19,563 nt of DNA from an uncultured Synergistaceae bacterium (GCA_937870605.1 CALMZW010000338.1:1-19563); one strand, 5' to 3'; shown: positions 5,326 to 13,170, counted from the stretch's first letter. Translations and numbers: made by a program. Notes: generated by a model not told the origin, from the letters alone.

Positions 5326-6516
5326 TTATGCTTTCTTCAAACCCGCGAGGTAGTCTTCCCAGAGCGGGGACATCTCCCTGCGCCGGGCGACGGACTTCGC
5401 GAGGGTATCGAGGACGTAGTCGATATCCTCCTGCGTCGTGGTCTCCCCAAGCGTCAGGCGCAGCGATCCGTGCGCAAGTTCGTGCGACAGGCCGATCGCC
5501 ATCAAAACGTGCGACGGGTCGAGCGATCCGGACGAACAGGCGCTGCCCGTGGACGCTGAAATCCCGGCCGCGTTGAGGTCCATGAGCATCGTTTCGCCCT
5601 CAAGACCGATCAGGCTGAAGTTCGCGTTGTTCGGAAGCCTGCCCGAGCCGGGAGCGCCGTTCAGTTTCGCGTGGGGGATGCGTGTCATCACGCCCGCGAT
5701 CAGCCGGTCCCGGAGCGCCGCGACACGTTTCCCCTCTTCGTTCATGTGCGACGCGGTCCGTTCGATCGCCGCGCCGAGTCCGACGATTCCGGCGACGTTC
5801 TCCGTCGATGCGCGTCTGCCCTTTTCCTGGGCGCCTCCGTGCATGAAGTTGCCGACCTTCGTCCCCTTGCGGATGTAGAGCACGCCGACGCCTTTTGGCC
5901 CGTAGAACTTGTGCGCCGACATCGAGAGCATGTCGATCTTCATGGCCTGAACGTCGATGGGAACGTGGGCGGCCGCCTGTACGGCGTCCGTGTGGAAGAT
6001 CACGCCGCGCTCCCGGCACAGTTCGCCGATTTCGGCGATGGGCTGGATCGTCCCGATCTCGTTGTTGGCGAACATGACGGAGACGAGGATCGTTTCCTTC
6101 GTCATCGCCTTTTTGAGCTGATCGAGGCTGATTTTTCCTTCGGCGTCCACGTCGAGATAGACGACGTCGAATCCCCGTTCCGCAAGGAACTGTCCCGTGT
6201 GCAGCACCGCATGATGTTCGATCTTCGTGGTGATGATGCGCCTGCCCTTGTTCTCGTGAGACCATGCGACGCCCTGGAGCGCCCAGTTGTCCGCCTCGGT
6301 GCCGCTGCTCGTGAAGAATATTTCGGCCGGAGCGCAGTTGAGAACTGCTGCGGCCTGCTCCCTGGCTTTCTGTATGGCGGCGCGGTTCCTGTCGGAAAAG
6401 GAATAGATCGAGGACGGATTTCCGAAGGATTCGGTAAAATACGGCAGCATCGCCTCCACAATCTGCGGGTGCGTAAAGGTCGTCGCCGCGAAATCGAGGT
6501 ACACGTTTTTCGTCAT
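5326..6516 (-). CDS. iscS: Cysteine desulfurase, IscS/NifS family
   Basis: This 396-residue PLP enzyme takes sulfur from L-cysteine, giving alanine and an enzyme persulfide passed to IscU. Motifs include YLDFAATT at the start, FTSSGTEADN, IEHHAV (99-104), SAHKFYGPKG with PLP lysine K203, and the sulfur-carrying cysteine C327 in SACSSGS. The short loop around C327 and the variant HAVL spacing point to the NifS-like group paired with stand-alone scaffolds in anaerobes; the exact subgroup is not settled. GGAAGG lies seven bases before the ATG at 6516, which overlaps the iscR stop as ATGA, so translation is coupled. It is the second gene of iscR-iscS-iscU-tag. Confidence 0.95.
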   Translation of the reverse strand: MTKNVYLDFAATTFTHPQIVEAMLPYFTESFGNPSSIYSFSDRNRAAIQKAREQAAAVLNCAPAEIFFTSSGTEADNWALQGVAWSHENKGRRIITTKIEHHAVLHTGQFLAERGFDVVYLDVDAEGKISLDQLKKAMTKETILVSVMFANNEIGTIQPIAEIGELCRERGVIFHTDAVQAAAHVPIDVQAMKIDMLSMSAHKFYGPKGVGVLYIRKGTKVGNFMHGGAQEKGRRASTENVAGIVGLGAAIERTASHMNEEGKRVAALRDRLIAGVMTRIPHAKLNGAPGSGRLPNNANFSLIGLEGETMLMDLNAAGISASTGSACSSGSLDPSHVLMAIGLSHELAHGSLRLTLGETTTQEDIDYVLDTLAKSVARRREMSPLWEDYLAGLKKA

Positions 6517-6992
6517 GGAGCATCCTTCCCTTCCGAAAGCTTCTCGCATGCCCCACCCGTACAGGGGCCCCCTTGAAACCGCTCCAGCGCCTGATCTTCC
6601 GCAAGATCCTTCAGCGTCGTTTCCTCAAGGATCGAATCGATGCTCGTCTTGACCTTCGACCAAAGGCGCCTCGTCGGGCATCTGGAGCTTTTGTCGCAAC
6701 CGGCGCCTTCGAGACATTCCGAAAACACGATGTTTCCTTCAAGCGATTCGACGATGGACGCTGCGGAAATTTCTTCCGGCGGCCTGCTGAGCATGTACCC
6801 CCCCTGCGCCCCGCGGACGCTTTTTACGAGTCCGGATTTCCGGAGCTTCTGAAAGAGCTGCTCGAGGTACGTTTCCGAAAGTCCCTGTTTCCGGGCGATA
6901 TCCCCGATCGAAACGGCCGATTCCCCGTCGTATCCGGAGCAGAGTTCGATCAACGCACGAAGCCCGTACCGCGTTTTTGTGGAGAGTTTCAT
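6513..6992 (-). CDS. iscR: Rrf2-family Fe-S-sensing regulator, IscR-like
   Basis: This 159-residue regulator has an N-terminal winged helix (MKLSTKTRYGLRALIEL, then SETYLEQLFQKLRKSGLVKSV and RGAQGGY) and a cysteine cluster at C93, C99 and C105, the CX5CX5C spacing of IscR. The fourth ligand of E. coli IscR, H107, corresponds here to R108 (CPTRRLW). The C-terminus has two additional cysteines, C144 and C149. IscR-type proteins sense cluster status and repress their own isc operon when clusters are plentiful. AGGAGG lies seven bases before the ATG at 6992. The gene heads the operon, and an IscR-like site overlaps its promoter, which fits autoregulation. A plain Rrf2 regulator responding to another signal is the alternative. 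Confidence 0.92.
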   Translation of the reverse strand: MKLSTKTRYGLRALIELCSGYDGESAVSIGDIARKQGLSETYLEQLFQKLRKSGLVKSVRGAQGGYMLSRPPEEISAASIVESLEGNIVFSECLEGAGCDKSSRCPTRRLWSKVKTSIDSILEETTLKDLAEDQALERFQGGPCTGGACEKLSEGKDAP

Positions 6993-7021
6993 CGCATCGC
7001 CTCCTCTCCATGAACGCATGT

Positions 7022-7050
7022 ACGATACTATTTCCTACTAAATTTGTCAA
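7022..7050 (-). promoter_or_regulatory. Promoter of the iscR-iscS-iscU-tag operon
   Basis: On the minus strand TTGACA (7050-7045) and TATCGT (7027-7022) are separated by 17 bases. The -35 is perfect and the -10 matches four of six positions. It lies about 30 bases before the iscR ATG. Confidence 0.8.
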
Positions 7051-7054
7051 GTAT
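7025..7054 (-). promoter_or_regulatory. IscR type-1-like operator overlapping the isc promoter
   Basis: Read on the minus strand this is ATACTTGACAAATTTAGT followed by AGGAAATAGTAT. It matches the E. coli type-1 IscR consensus (ATA-SYY-GACTR-WWW-YAGTC-RRSTAT) well in the left half and centre (ATACTTGAC, AT-rich core, AGT) and poorly in the right half. The outermost five bases form ATACT/AGTAT. Because it covers the -35 and the spacer, bound regulator would block RNA polymerase. Confidence 0.6.
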
Positions 7055-7130
7055 AGCGTTTTCTTGTGAACGGTCTTTCCTGAACCGGGAGCCGACGACG
7101 CAATCCCGCCCGAAAATCGACAGAATTTCA

Positions 7131-7159
7131 TTGAAAAAGCTCGGGCGAACCGATAAAGT
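7131..7159 (+). promoter_or_regulatory. Possible promoter of the csgG-like/GGDEF operon
   Basis: TTGAAA at 7131-7136 and TAAAGT at 7154-7159 have 17-base spacing. Each hexamer is a moderate match. The position, about 60 bases before the first gene, is suitable. Confidence 0.45.
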
Positions 7160-7174
7160 AGTGTCAATCACGAT

Positions 7175-7192
7175 GCCCCCCCGGAGGGGGGC
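7175..7192 (+). other. GC-only hairpin in the leader of the csgG-like gene
   Basis: A seven-base C/G stem (7175-7181 with 7186-7192) closes the loop CGGA, about 12 bases before the GAGGAGG ribosome site. There is no T tract, so it is not a normal terminator. It could stabilise the mRNA or affect translation. Confidence 0.45.
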
Positions 7193-7217
7193 GATCCGTT
7201 GAGGAGGTGTCACAAGA

Positions 7218-8144
7218 ATGAAGACTCGTTCCGTACGTTTCGGCTCCTTCGGAATGCTTTCCGCTCTTTGTGCTGCATTTCTGTTCCTCGCTGCGCCGGC
7301 GGACGCGAAGATGCGAATCGCCATTCTCCAGTTCCAGGATAACGCGGGGTCGGGCGCCCCTGCGGCGGCGATTACGGATATGATGACCACGGAACTCTTC
7401 AACACGGGGCTCTTCACCGTGGTCGAACGTTCCCGGCTCGACGCGATCGGCCGCGAACACTCGCTCGGCGCCTCCGGACTGGTCGACACGAATACTGCGG
7501 TCCAGGTCGGACGCCTCCTCGGAGCGGACTCCCTGATGACGGGCTCGATAACGGAGTACAAATCCGAGACCAGCGGGGGCGTGGTTCCTCTTCCCTTCGG
7601 AGGCGTCGCCGTCGGGTCGCATACGGCGCACGTGACGCTCGACGTCCGCGTGATCAACGCACAGACCGGCGAAGTCACGATGGTTCTGCGCGAACGGGGC
7701 GCGGCCAACCAGAGCATGGGGGGCGTCGCGTATAACTGGGCGGCCTTCGGAACCGGCAAGACCGGGGGCATTCTGGGCGCGGCGACGTACAAGGCCGTCC
7801 AGAATGTCGTTCAGAAGCTCCGCGGCATAGCTGCGGCAAGCGGCGCGGGATCGGCGACGAACAACGTCATCGAGGCCGGCGCGCGGATCCTCATCGATGT
7901 CGGCGAGACGAACGGCGGCGCGAAACCCGGACAGTTCTACGCCGTGTACCGTGAGGGAGACGTCGTCAAGGGGCTCAAGGGGGAAATTCTCGACGTCGAG
8001 AAGGTCTATACGGCCCTGCTCGTCATCCGCGAAGCGAAACCGAAGTACTCCGTCTGCGAAATCGTCCGGGGAGACCGCGTCCGCAGAGGAGACAAGGTGG
8101 AGCCGTATTTCGGCAAACCCGACAAGCTGCAACTCGGAAAGTAG
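7218..8144 (+). CDS. CsgG-domain exported protein
   Basis: This 308-residue protein starts with a clear signal peptide, residues 1-30, ending APADA before KMRIAILQF. The region from about 31 to 210 resembles the CsgG/curli-secretion domain family: MRIAILQFQDN, TTELFNTGLFTVVERSRLDAIGREH, and VGRLLGADSLMTGSITEY followed by VTLDVRVINAQTGEV. A C-terminal part (about 225-300) with ARILIDVGETNGGAKPGQFYAVYR may be a small beta domain. True CsgG pores are lipoproteins; no cysteine sits at the cleavage site here, so a periplasmic or peripheral outer-membrane protein is more likely. GGAGG lies about ten bases before the ATG. It heads a three-gene operon with an exported protein and a GGDEF protein. No curlin-like subunit is nearby. 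Confidence 0.82.
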   Translation: MKTRSVRFGSFGMLSALCAAFLFLAAPADAKMRIAILQFQDNAGSGAPAAAITDMMTTELFNTGLFTVVERSRLDAIGREHSLGASGLVDTNTAVQVGRLLGADSLMTGSITEYKSETSGGVVPLPFGGVAVGSHTAHVTLDVRVINAQTGEVTMVLRERGAANQSMGGVAYNWAAFGTGKTGGILGAATYKAVQNVVQKLRGIAAASGAGSATNNVIEAGARILIDVGETNGGAKPGQFYAVYREGDVVKGLKGEILDVEKVYTALLVIREAKPKYSVCEIVRGDRVRRGDKVEPYFGKPDKLQLGK

Positions 8145-8172
8145 CGGCACTCTCGAAGGGAGGAGACGAATC

Positions 8173-9018
8173 ATGAACACACGGATGCAACGCGCCTTCC
8201 TGTGCTTTCTGACAGGGTTCTTCCTCTTTGCGGCGACCGGAATGCTTCATGCCGCGGCGATTCCGTCCGGCAAGACGATCGCGGTGGTCATCTTCGAGAC
8301 GACCCGCGACCTCTACAATCCGGGAAAGGGCATCGGCGCCGCGGAGTCCATCGTGAAACGGGAGCTTCTTGCGGGCGGATACCCCGTCGTCAACGAAGCC
8401 CAGCTCGAAAAGATCAAGCGGAGCAAGGCAGCCGCGCTGGCGCTTCAGGGCAACGCCGAGGCGATCATGCGGCTCGGAAAATCCTACAACGTGAAGATCC
8501 TTCTGCGCGGTCAGGCATCCATGCACGAGCCGAGGCTGAACGAATTCCAGCTCTACACCGCGACGGCGAACATTTCGGTTCAAGCCTATTCGACGGCGAA
8601 CGGGAAGTACATCTTCTCCGATACGGTCATGGCCAAGGAAGTCGGCTACACGGCCGACGAGGCCCGCGAAAAGGCGCTGGCCGCCGCGGCGCAGATCATG
8701 GCGCAAAATATCATCCGCGGCGAAGGGAGCGCCGGCGGCGTCGGTCCGGATTCGGGCCCGGTCGGTCCTGCCGGCGCCATCACGCTGGTCGTGACGGGAA
8801 TTTCATCCTTCTCGCAGGCGAACGAGATCCTCGCCGCCGTGCAGCATACGTCCCGGGTCTCCGAAGCGCGAATGATGGCGTACGAAGGCGGGACCGCAAC
8901 AATCGAACTCAAGAGCCAGGACTCGCCGAAAACCTTCGCGGGACTTCTCTCCCGGACCGGGCTTCAGATCCGGATTCAGGGAATCTCCGCAAACACCGTT
9001 TCCGCGGAGGCATATTAG
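8173..9018 (+). CDS. Exported protein of unknown function, possibly distant CsgG/FlgT-like fold
   Basis: This 281-residue protein has a signal peptide ending MLHA or MLHAAA (about residues 27-29). The next part, KTIAVVIFETTRDL ... VKRELLAGGYPVVNEAQLEKIK ... LGKSYNVKILLRGQASM ... ISVQAYSTANGKYIFSDTV, follows the pattern of CsgG/FlgT-type periplasmic domains: a small GTPase-like sheet, a 'status of a named factor' strand and an amphipathic helix. A glycine/proline-rich linker (about 187-200) leads to a separate domain of about 80 residues beginning AITLVVTGISSFSQANEIL. I cannot name the family with certainty. GGGAGGAG precedes the ATG at 8173, 28 bases after the upstream stop. It probably works with the CsgG-domain protein in the periplasm. 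Confidence 0.8.
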   Translation: MNTRMQRAFLCFLTGFFLFAATGMLHAAAIPSGKTIAVVIFETTRDLYNPGKGIGAAESIVKRELLAGGYPVVNEAQLEKIKRSKAAALALQGNAEAIMRLGKSYNVKILLRGQASMHEPRLNEFQLYTATANISVQAYSTANGKYIFSDTVMAKEVGYTADEAREKALAAAAQIMAQNIIRGEGSAGGVGPDSGPVGPAGAITLVVTGISSFSQANEILAAVQHTSRVSEARMMAYEGGTATIELKSQDSPKTFAGLLSRTGLQIRIQGISANTVSAEAY

Positions 9019-9031
9019 GAGGAATTCTTCC

Positions 9032-9652
9032 ATGACGGATGCAGGCAAGACAAGCGAAGAGCTTCTGAAAGAGCTGGAAACGCTTCGCAAGCGGATCTTC
9101 GAACTGGAAACGCTCGAAGAGCAGCACCGGAAGCTCCACGAACAGATCGGAGGCATTCAGGAAGACCTCTTCAAGACTGCGACGACCGACCGCCTGACGG
9201 GCGCGATGAACCGGCAGTATTTCGAGGACATCCTGGGCCGAGAGGTCTTGAAGGTGCATCGCTACGATTCGCTCGTCTCCGTCCTGCTTCTCGATCTTGA
9301 CGGGTTCGAAAGGATCAACAGAAAGTACGGCTACGCCGCCGGCGACAGCCTTCTCAAACTGGTCGCGCGCATCATCGGCGGATATATCCGGACGTCCGAT
9401 TCACTCGCACGATGGGACGGCGACAGCTTCGCCATTCTCGCTCCCGTTGACGGCGAACACGCGCTTCAGCTTGCCGAAAAACTCAAGACGCTGATCGCCG
9501 AACATGAAGTGCCCGCGGCGTGCAACCTGCGTTCGAGCGTCGGCGTCACGCAGATTCTCGGGGACGATACGGTGGAAACGGTGATGGGACGCGTGACGGA
9601 CGCGCTGATCAAGGCGAAACTCCGGGGGAAGGATACGACGGACCTCCTCTGA
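9032..9652 (+). CDS. GGDEF-domain protein with degenerate active site
   Basis: This 206-residue cytoplasmic protein has an N-terminal coiled coil (about residues 5-50) and a GGDEF domain (about 50-205). The domain entry TTDRLTGAMNRQYFEDIL, the strand LLLDLDGFERINRKYG and the metal-site Asp pair are intact. The signature loop reads DGDSF instead of GGDEF/GGEEF, losing the first Gly and the Glu at position four. The inhibitory c-di-GMP site RxxD is kept as RTSD five residues before the loop. The protein may bind c-di-GMP without making it, or be inactive. AGGAGG overlaps the stop of the previous gene and lies nine bases before the ATG, so it is the last gene of the operon. There is no membrane segment, so any sensing is through the coiled coil or partners. 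Confidence 0.9.
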   Translation: MTDAGKTSEELLKELETLRKRIFELETLEEQHRKLHEQIGGIQEDLFKTATTDRLTGAMNRQYFEDILGREVLKVHRYDSLVSVLLLDLDGFERINRKYGYAAGDSLLKLVARIIGGYIRTSDSLARWDGDSFAILAPVDGEHALQLAEKLKTLIAEHEVPAACNLRSSVGVTQILGDDTVETVMGRVTDALIKAKLRGKDTTDLL

Positions 9653-9684
9653 GCGTCGTTCCCGAATGAACACTGCAATACAAA

Positions 9685-9716
9685 CGCGAGGGGCGGCTTG
9701 AAAGCCGCCCCTCGCG
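9685..9716. terminator. Bidirectional hairpin between the GGDEF gene and livF
   Basis: A perfect 14-bp stem (CGCGAGGGGCGGCT with its complement) closes the loop TGAA, midway between two convergent genes. The T tract is weak on either strand (TTTGTATTG on the minus side), so termination may be incomplete or aided by position. Confidence 0.75.
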
Positions 9717-9738
9717 CGTATGGGATCCGTATGCCCCG

Positions 9739-10497
9739 TTACGATTTCTTTTCGGCTTTCGCCGATCGCGTCGCCCCAGTCCCAAGATACGCGGCCGTGA
9801 CCTCGGGATTCACGAGGAGGTCTTTCGAGTCGCCTTCGAGCACCACGCGCCCCGTCTGGAGCACGTACCCGCGATGGGAAAGCAGCAGCGCCTGGCGCGC
9901 GTTCTGTTCGACGATGAGGATCGTGACGTTTTCCTCGTTGATCCGCCGCAACTCCTTGAAGATATCCTTGATGATGATCGGCGCAAGACCGAGGGAAGGC
10001 TCGTCAAGAAGCAGCAGCTTGGGACGGGACATCAGCGCCCGGGCGATCGCAAGCATCTGCTGCTCTCCGCCCGAAAGCGTTCCGGCGTACTGTCCGCACC
10101 GTTCCTTGAGCCGCGGGAACAGGGTGTACACCCATTCGAGATCGTCGCCGATCTTCGACCGGTCGGTTCGCGGAAACGCTCCCATTGTGAGATTCTCCAC
10201 GACCGTAAGCGGCGCGAAGATCCGCCGTCCTTCGGGAACGAGCGAAATCCCCTGCCGGACGACCTGGTAGTTGCGCTTCGCCAGCGGGGCGCCCTGAATG
10301 TGGATATCGCCGGATTCGCGGCCGACCTGTCCGATGATCGCGTTCATGAGCGTCGATTTTCCCGCTCCGTTGGAGCCGATGACGCAGACGATTTCCCCCT
10401 CGTAGACTTTCAGGGAAACTCCCCGGAGCGCCGCGATCGCTCCATAGTTCACCTTCAGATCCGTCACCTCGAGGAGCGGTGTGCGTTCTTCCGTCAT
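9739..10497 (-). CDS. livF: Branched-chain amino-acid ABC transporter ATP-binding protein LivF
   Basis: This 252-residue ATPase is one of the two nucleotide-binding subunits of a HAAT-type importer. Walker A is GSNGAGKST, the signature is LSGGEQQ, Walker B is LLLLDEPSLGL, and the H-loop region lies around VTILIVEQNARQ. LVPEGRRIFAPLTVVENL is characteristic of LivF rather than LivG. GAGGAGG lies seven bases before the ATG, and the ATG overlaps the livG stop as ATGA. It is the last gene of livHMGF, ending just before the hairpin at 9685-9716. Length is normal for the family. Confidence 0.97.
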   Translation of the reverse strand: MTEERTPLLEVTDLKVNYGAIAALRGVSLKVYEGEIVCVIGSNGAGKSTLMNAIIGQVGRESGDIHIQGAPLAKRNYQVVRQGISLVPEGRRIFAPLTVVENLTMGAFPRTDRSKIGDDLEWVYTLFPRLKERCGQYAGTLSGGEQQMLAIARALMSRPKLLLLDEPSLGLAPIIIKDIFKELRRINEENVTILIVEQNARQALLLSHRGYVLQTGRVVLEGDSKDLLVNPEVTAAYLGTGATRSAKAEKKS

Positions 10498-11270
10498 GCC
10501 GTTTCCTCCTCATCCCCGAGATACGCCTTCAAAACTTCCGGATGCCGCTGGATGGCCTCCGGACCGCCTTCCGCGATTTTCGCGCCGAAGTTCATGCAGA
10601 CGATGTGCGGGCAGATTTCCATCACGAGGTCCATGTGGTGTTCGATAACGATGATCGACAGGCCGAAATCCCTGTGGATCGCGGTGATGAGGTCGTTCAG
10701 CGCGTAGACCTCCTCAGGGTTCATTCCGGCGGCCGGTTCGTCGAGCAGCAGGAGCTTCGGATCGAGCGAAAGCGCCCGTGCGATCTCGAGCCGCCGCTGA
10801 TAGCCGTAGGGAAGCGTCCCGGCTTCCTGAAGCGCCCGGTCCGCGAGACCGACCCGCGCGAGAAGATCCATGCTCTTGTCCCTGATTTTGCGCTCGACGC
10901 CCCGCCATCTCCCAAGGTGCGTGACGCCCTCCCAGAAGGAGTACGGCAATCCGTTCTGCGCCGCGGTCATGACGTTCTCAAGGACCGTTGAACGCTGGAA
11001 GAGCCGCAGGTTCTGGAACGTGCGGGCGATCCCCTTGCGAATGACCTGGTACGTCTTGAGCGGAGTGATGTCCTCCCCGTCGAAGACGATGCTTCCCTGA
11101 TCGGGGTCGTAGACTCCGGTGATCAGGTTGAAGACCGTGGTCTTTCCGGCTCCGTTGGGTCCGATGAGTCCCGCCAGCTCCCCCCGCTCCACGGAAAACG
11201 AGATTGCGTCGACGGCGCGGACGCCTCCGAAGGTTTTCGTTATGTTGGTGAGTTCGATAATCGCAGCCAT
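10494..11270 (-). CDS. livG: Branched-chain amino-acid ABC transporter ATP-binding protein LivG
   Basis: This 258-residue ATPase pairs with LivF under the LivHM permease. Walker A is GPNGAGKTT, and LLLLDEPAAGMNPEE is the usual LivG Walker B and D-loop. The signature position reads LPYGYQRRLEIARAL, the normal LivG replacement for LSGGQ. IVIEHHMDLVMEICPHI is also LivG-like. The ATG at 11270 is set by GGAGG about eight bases upstream and by the family N-terminus, and it shares one base with the livM stop (TGATG). The open frame continues upstream into livM, but that part is a shadow. Confidence 0.97.
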   Translation of the reverse strand: MAAIIELTNITKTFGGVRAVDAISFSVERGELAGLIGPNGAGKTTVFNLITGVYDPDQGSIVFDGEDITPLKTYQVIRKGIARTFQNLRLFQRSTVLENVMTAAQNGLPYSFWEGVTHLGRWRGVERKIRDKSMDLLARVGLADRALQEAGTLPYGYQRRLEIARALSLDPKLLLLDEPAAGMNPEEVYALNDLITAIHRDFGLSIIVIEHHMDLVMEICPHIVCMNFGAKIAEGGPEAIQRHPEVLKAYLGDEEETA

Positions 11271-12121
11271 CAGGAATCCCTCCGCAGGAACCGCCGGAAG
11301 AAGGACGGAAGCTCGCGGTTTCCGAGAATGCCCTCCGGGCGGATGACCATGATGATGACGAGCACGGCCCCGTAGATGAGCATACGGTACTGGGAGATCG
11401 GGCGGAAGAGTTCCGTCACGAGCGTGATGACGAGCGTGCCGAGCAGCGTTCCGCTCATGGATCCGAGTCCCCCGAACACGACGACGGCCGTCAGCTCCGT
11501 CGATTTCATCATATCGAACATGACCGGCTGGATGAACGAGAGGAACCCGCCGAGCAACGCCCCGGCCACGCCGCAGTAGAACGCGGAGAGCACGAGCGCC
11601 AGGATCCGGATGTTCGCTGTATTGAAGCCGAGCAGCGACGCCGCGATATAGTCGTCCCGGCACGCCTTGCAGGCCCGCCCGTAGCGACTGTTGATAAAAT
11701 TGAACATGAGAATCAGCAGGATCAGGAACGCGCCGACCGCCACCGGAAGGGTGGTGTACGGATCGATTCCCGGGTAGCCGCGCGCTCCGCGCGTGACGGA
11801 TTGCCAGTTCTCGAGGATCAGACGGATCGCTTCGCCGAGTCCGAGGGACGCGATGGCGAAATAGTCGCCCATGAGCCGAAGCGTCGGAACGCCGATGAAA
11901 TACGCGACGATCATGGCGACTATCCCCCCCGCGACGATGGCGGGGAGCCAGTGCATGGAATACTGCACCGTGAGAATCGCGGTCGTGTACGCTCCGAGCG
12001 CCATATAGGCCGCGTGGCCGAGCGAAAAGACGCCGGCGAAGCCCGTCAGGAGCGAAACGCCCATCCCGGCGATCGCGTTGATGCACAGGAGGATGATGAT
12101 TCCTTCAGTATACCCGGACAT
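11270..12121 (-). CDS. livM: Branched-chain amino-acid ABC transporter permease LivM
   Basis: This 283-residue inner-membrane permease has about eight to nine hydrophobic segments and the LivM family features LLTGFAGVFSLGHAAYMALGAY, GDYFAIASLGLGE, GYPGIDPY and the coupling motif RACRDDYIAASLLGFN (here RACKACRDDYIAASLLG). The C-terminus VIRPEGILGNREL is typical. AGGAGG lies five bases before the ATG. It forms the channel with LivH. It overlaps livG by one base and follows livH by nine bases, so all four are one transcript. At 283 residues it is shorter than E. coli LivM, which carries an N-terminal extension, but normal for other bacteria. Confidence 0.96.
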   Translation of the reverse strand: MSGYTEGIIILLCINAIAGMGVSLLTGFAGVFSLGHAAYMALGAYTTAILTVQYSMHWLPAIVAGGIVAMIVAYFIGVPTLRLMGDYFAIASLGLGEAIRLILENWQSVTRGARGYPGIDPYTTLPVAVGAFLILLILMFNFINSRYGRACKACRDDYIAASLLGFNTANIRILALVLSAFYCGVAGALLGGFLSFIQPVMFDMMKSTELTAVVVFGGLGSMSGTLLGTLVITLVTELFRPISQYRMLIYGAVLVIIMVIRPEGILGNRELPSFFRRFLRRDS

Positions 12122-12130
12122 GGGAGCCTC

Positions 12131-13012
12131 CTACACCTTTTCGCTGACGTTCTTGCCGAAAAGCCCCGAGGGCTTCACGAGCAGCGTGACGACCAGCAGC
12201 GAAAAAACCACGAGATCCCGGAGCTGGCTCGAAATGAACCCGGCTGTCAGCATTTCCGCGAGCCCGAGGATGATGCTCCCCACGACGGCTCCCGGAAGGG
12301 ATCCCAGTCCGCCGATGACCGCCGCGACAAATGCCTTGATCGTAATGCCTCCAAGCTGCGGGTAGAGCGTGTACCGCACCGACAGGAAAATGCCCCCGAC
12401 GGCGGCGAGCGCCCCCGCGACGAAGAAGACGATCGAGACGAGAAGGTTCACGTTGACGCCCATGAGCCCGGCCGTACGCAGGTCATAGGCGGCCGCGCGG
12501 ATGGCCAGTCCCCATTTTGTGCGGAGAAGGAAGATTTGCAGCGCTCCGAGGAAAACGACGGACGCGACAAGGGAAAGGAGGTCGAACGCGCTCGTTGTAG
12601 CAAGGCCGAAGAGACTCACGGGACTCGTCGGGATGACCGGAGGAAGCGCCCGGAAGCGACCTCCGACGAAGATGACGAAGAGATTTTCAATGACGATGCT
12701 CATGCCCATGGATGCGATGAGAAGATAGAGCGTTACGTTGGTCCGCTCGCGAATGGGTTTGTACGCGAGGCGTTCCGTGACGACAGCGACGATCCCGGCG
12801 CCGACGAGCGACATCGCGCTGGCGACCCAGATGTTCGCTCCAAGGACCTTCAGCGCCGCATAGCACGCGTACCCGCCGACCACCAGAAAACCGCCGTGGG
12901 CGAAGTTGGAAAAGAGAAGCACCGAATAGACCAGGCTGTATCCTACCGCGATCAATGCATAGACAGAACCCAGAGACAATCCGTTGATGACCTGTTGCAG
13001 AAAAGTTTCCAA
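12131..13012 (-). CDS. livH: Branched-chain amino-acid ABC transporter permease LivH
   Basis: This roughly 293-residue inner-membrane permease starts LETFLQQVINGLSLGSVYAL, as in LivH proteins, and contains NFAHGGFLVVGGY, the coupling-loop region RAAAYDLRTAGLMGVN and the C-terminal VKPSGLFGK. The chosen start is TTG at 13012, because AAGAGGTGA lies about eight bases before it and it matches the family N-terminus. An ATG at 13033 would add seven residues (MKEVSHG) but has no ribosome site, and the ribosome site of the TTG would lie inside its coding sequence. It is the first of four permease and ATPase genes. It follows livK1 after a terminator and a 245-base spacer, so it may rely on read-through or a promoter I could not find. 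Confidence 0.94.
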   Translation of the reverse strand: METFLQQVINGLSLGSVYALIAVGYSLVYSVLLFSNFAHGGFLVVGGYACYAALKVLGANIWVASAMSLVGAGIVAVVTERLAYKPIRERTNVTLYLLIASMGMSIVIENLFVIFVGGRFRALPPVIPTSPVSLFGLATTSAFDLLSLVASVVFLGALQIFLLRTKWGLAIRAAAYDLRTAGLMGVNVNLLVSIVFFVAGALAAVGGIFLSVRYTLYPQLGGITIKAFVAAVIGGLGSLPGAVVGSIILGLAEMLTAGFISSQLRDLVVFSLLVVTLLVKPSGLFGKNVSEKV

Positions 13013-13170
13013 CCCGTGGCTCACCTCTTTCATAATTGTATGTATGGAACATCATGACGCATCTGCCGATGCGGGAAAAAAAAGTCCTGACAGCTCCCCC
13101 GAACGTGTTTCGGCTTACAGACGACACAAACAGCCTTTTGGCTTCAGCGTAGGAACGAATGACGGGAATG

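Noticed and set aside
13050..13080. CGCATC/GATGCG hairpin followed by an A run, before livH
   Set aside because: The A run is on the plus strand, where no transcript needs ending, and on the livH strand the T run precedes the stem, so it is not a terminator.
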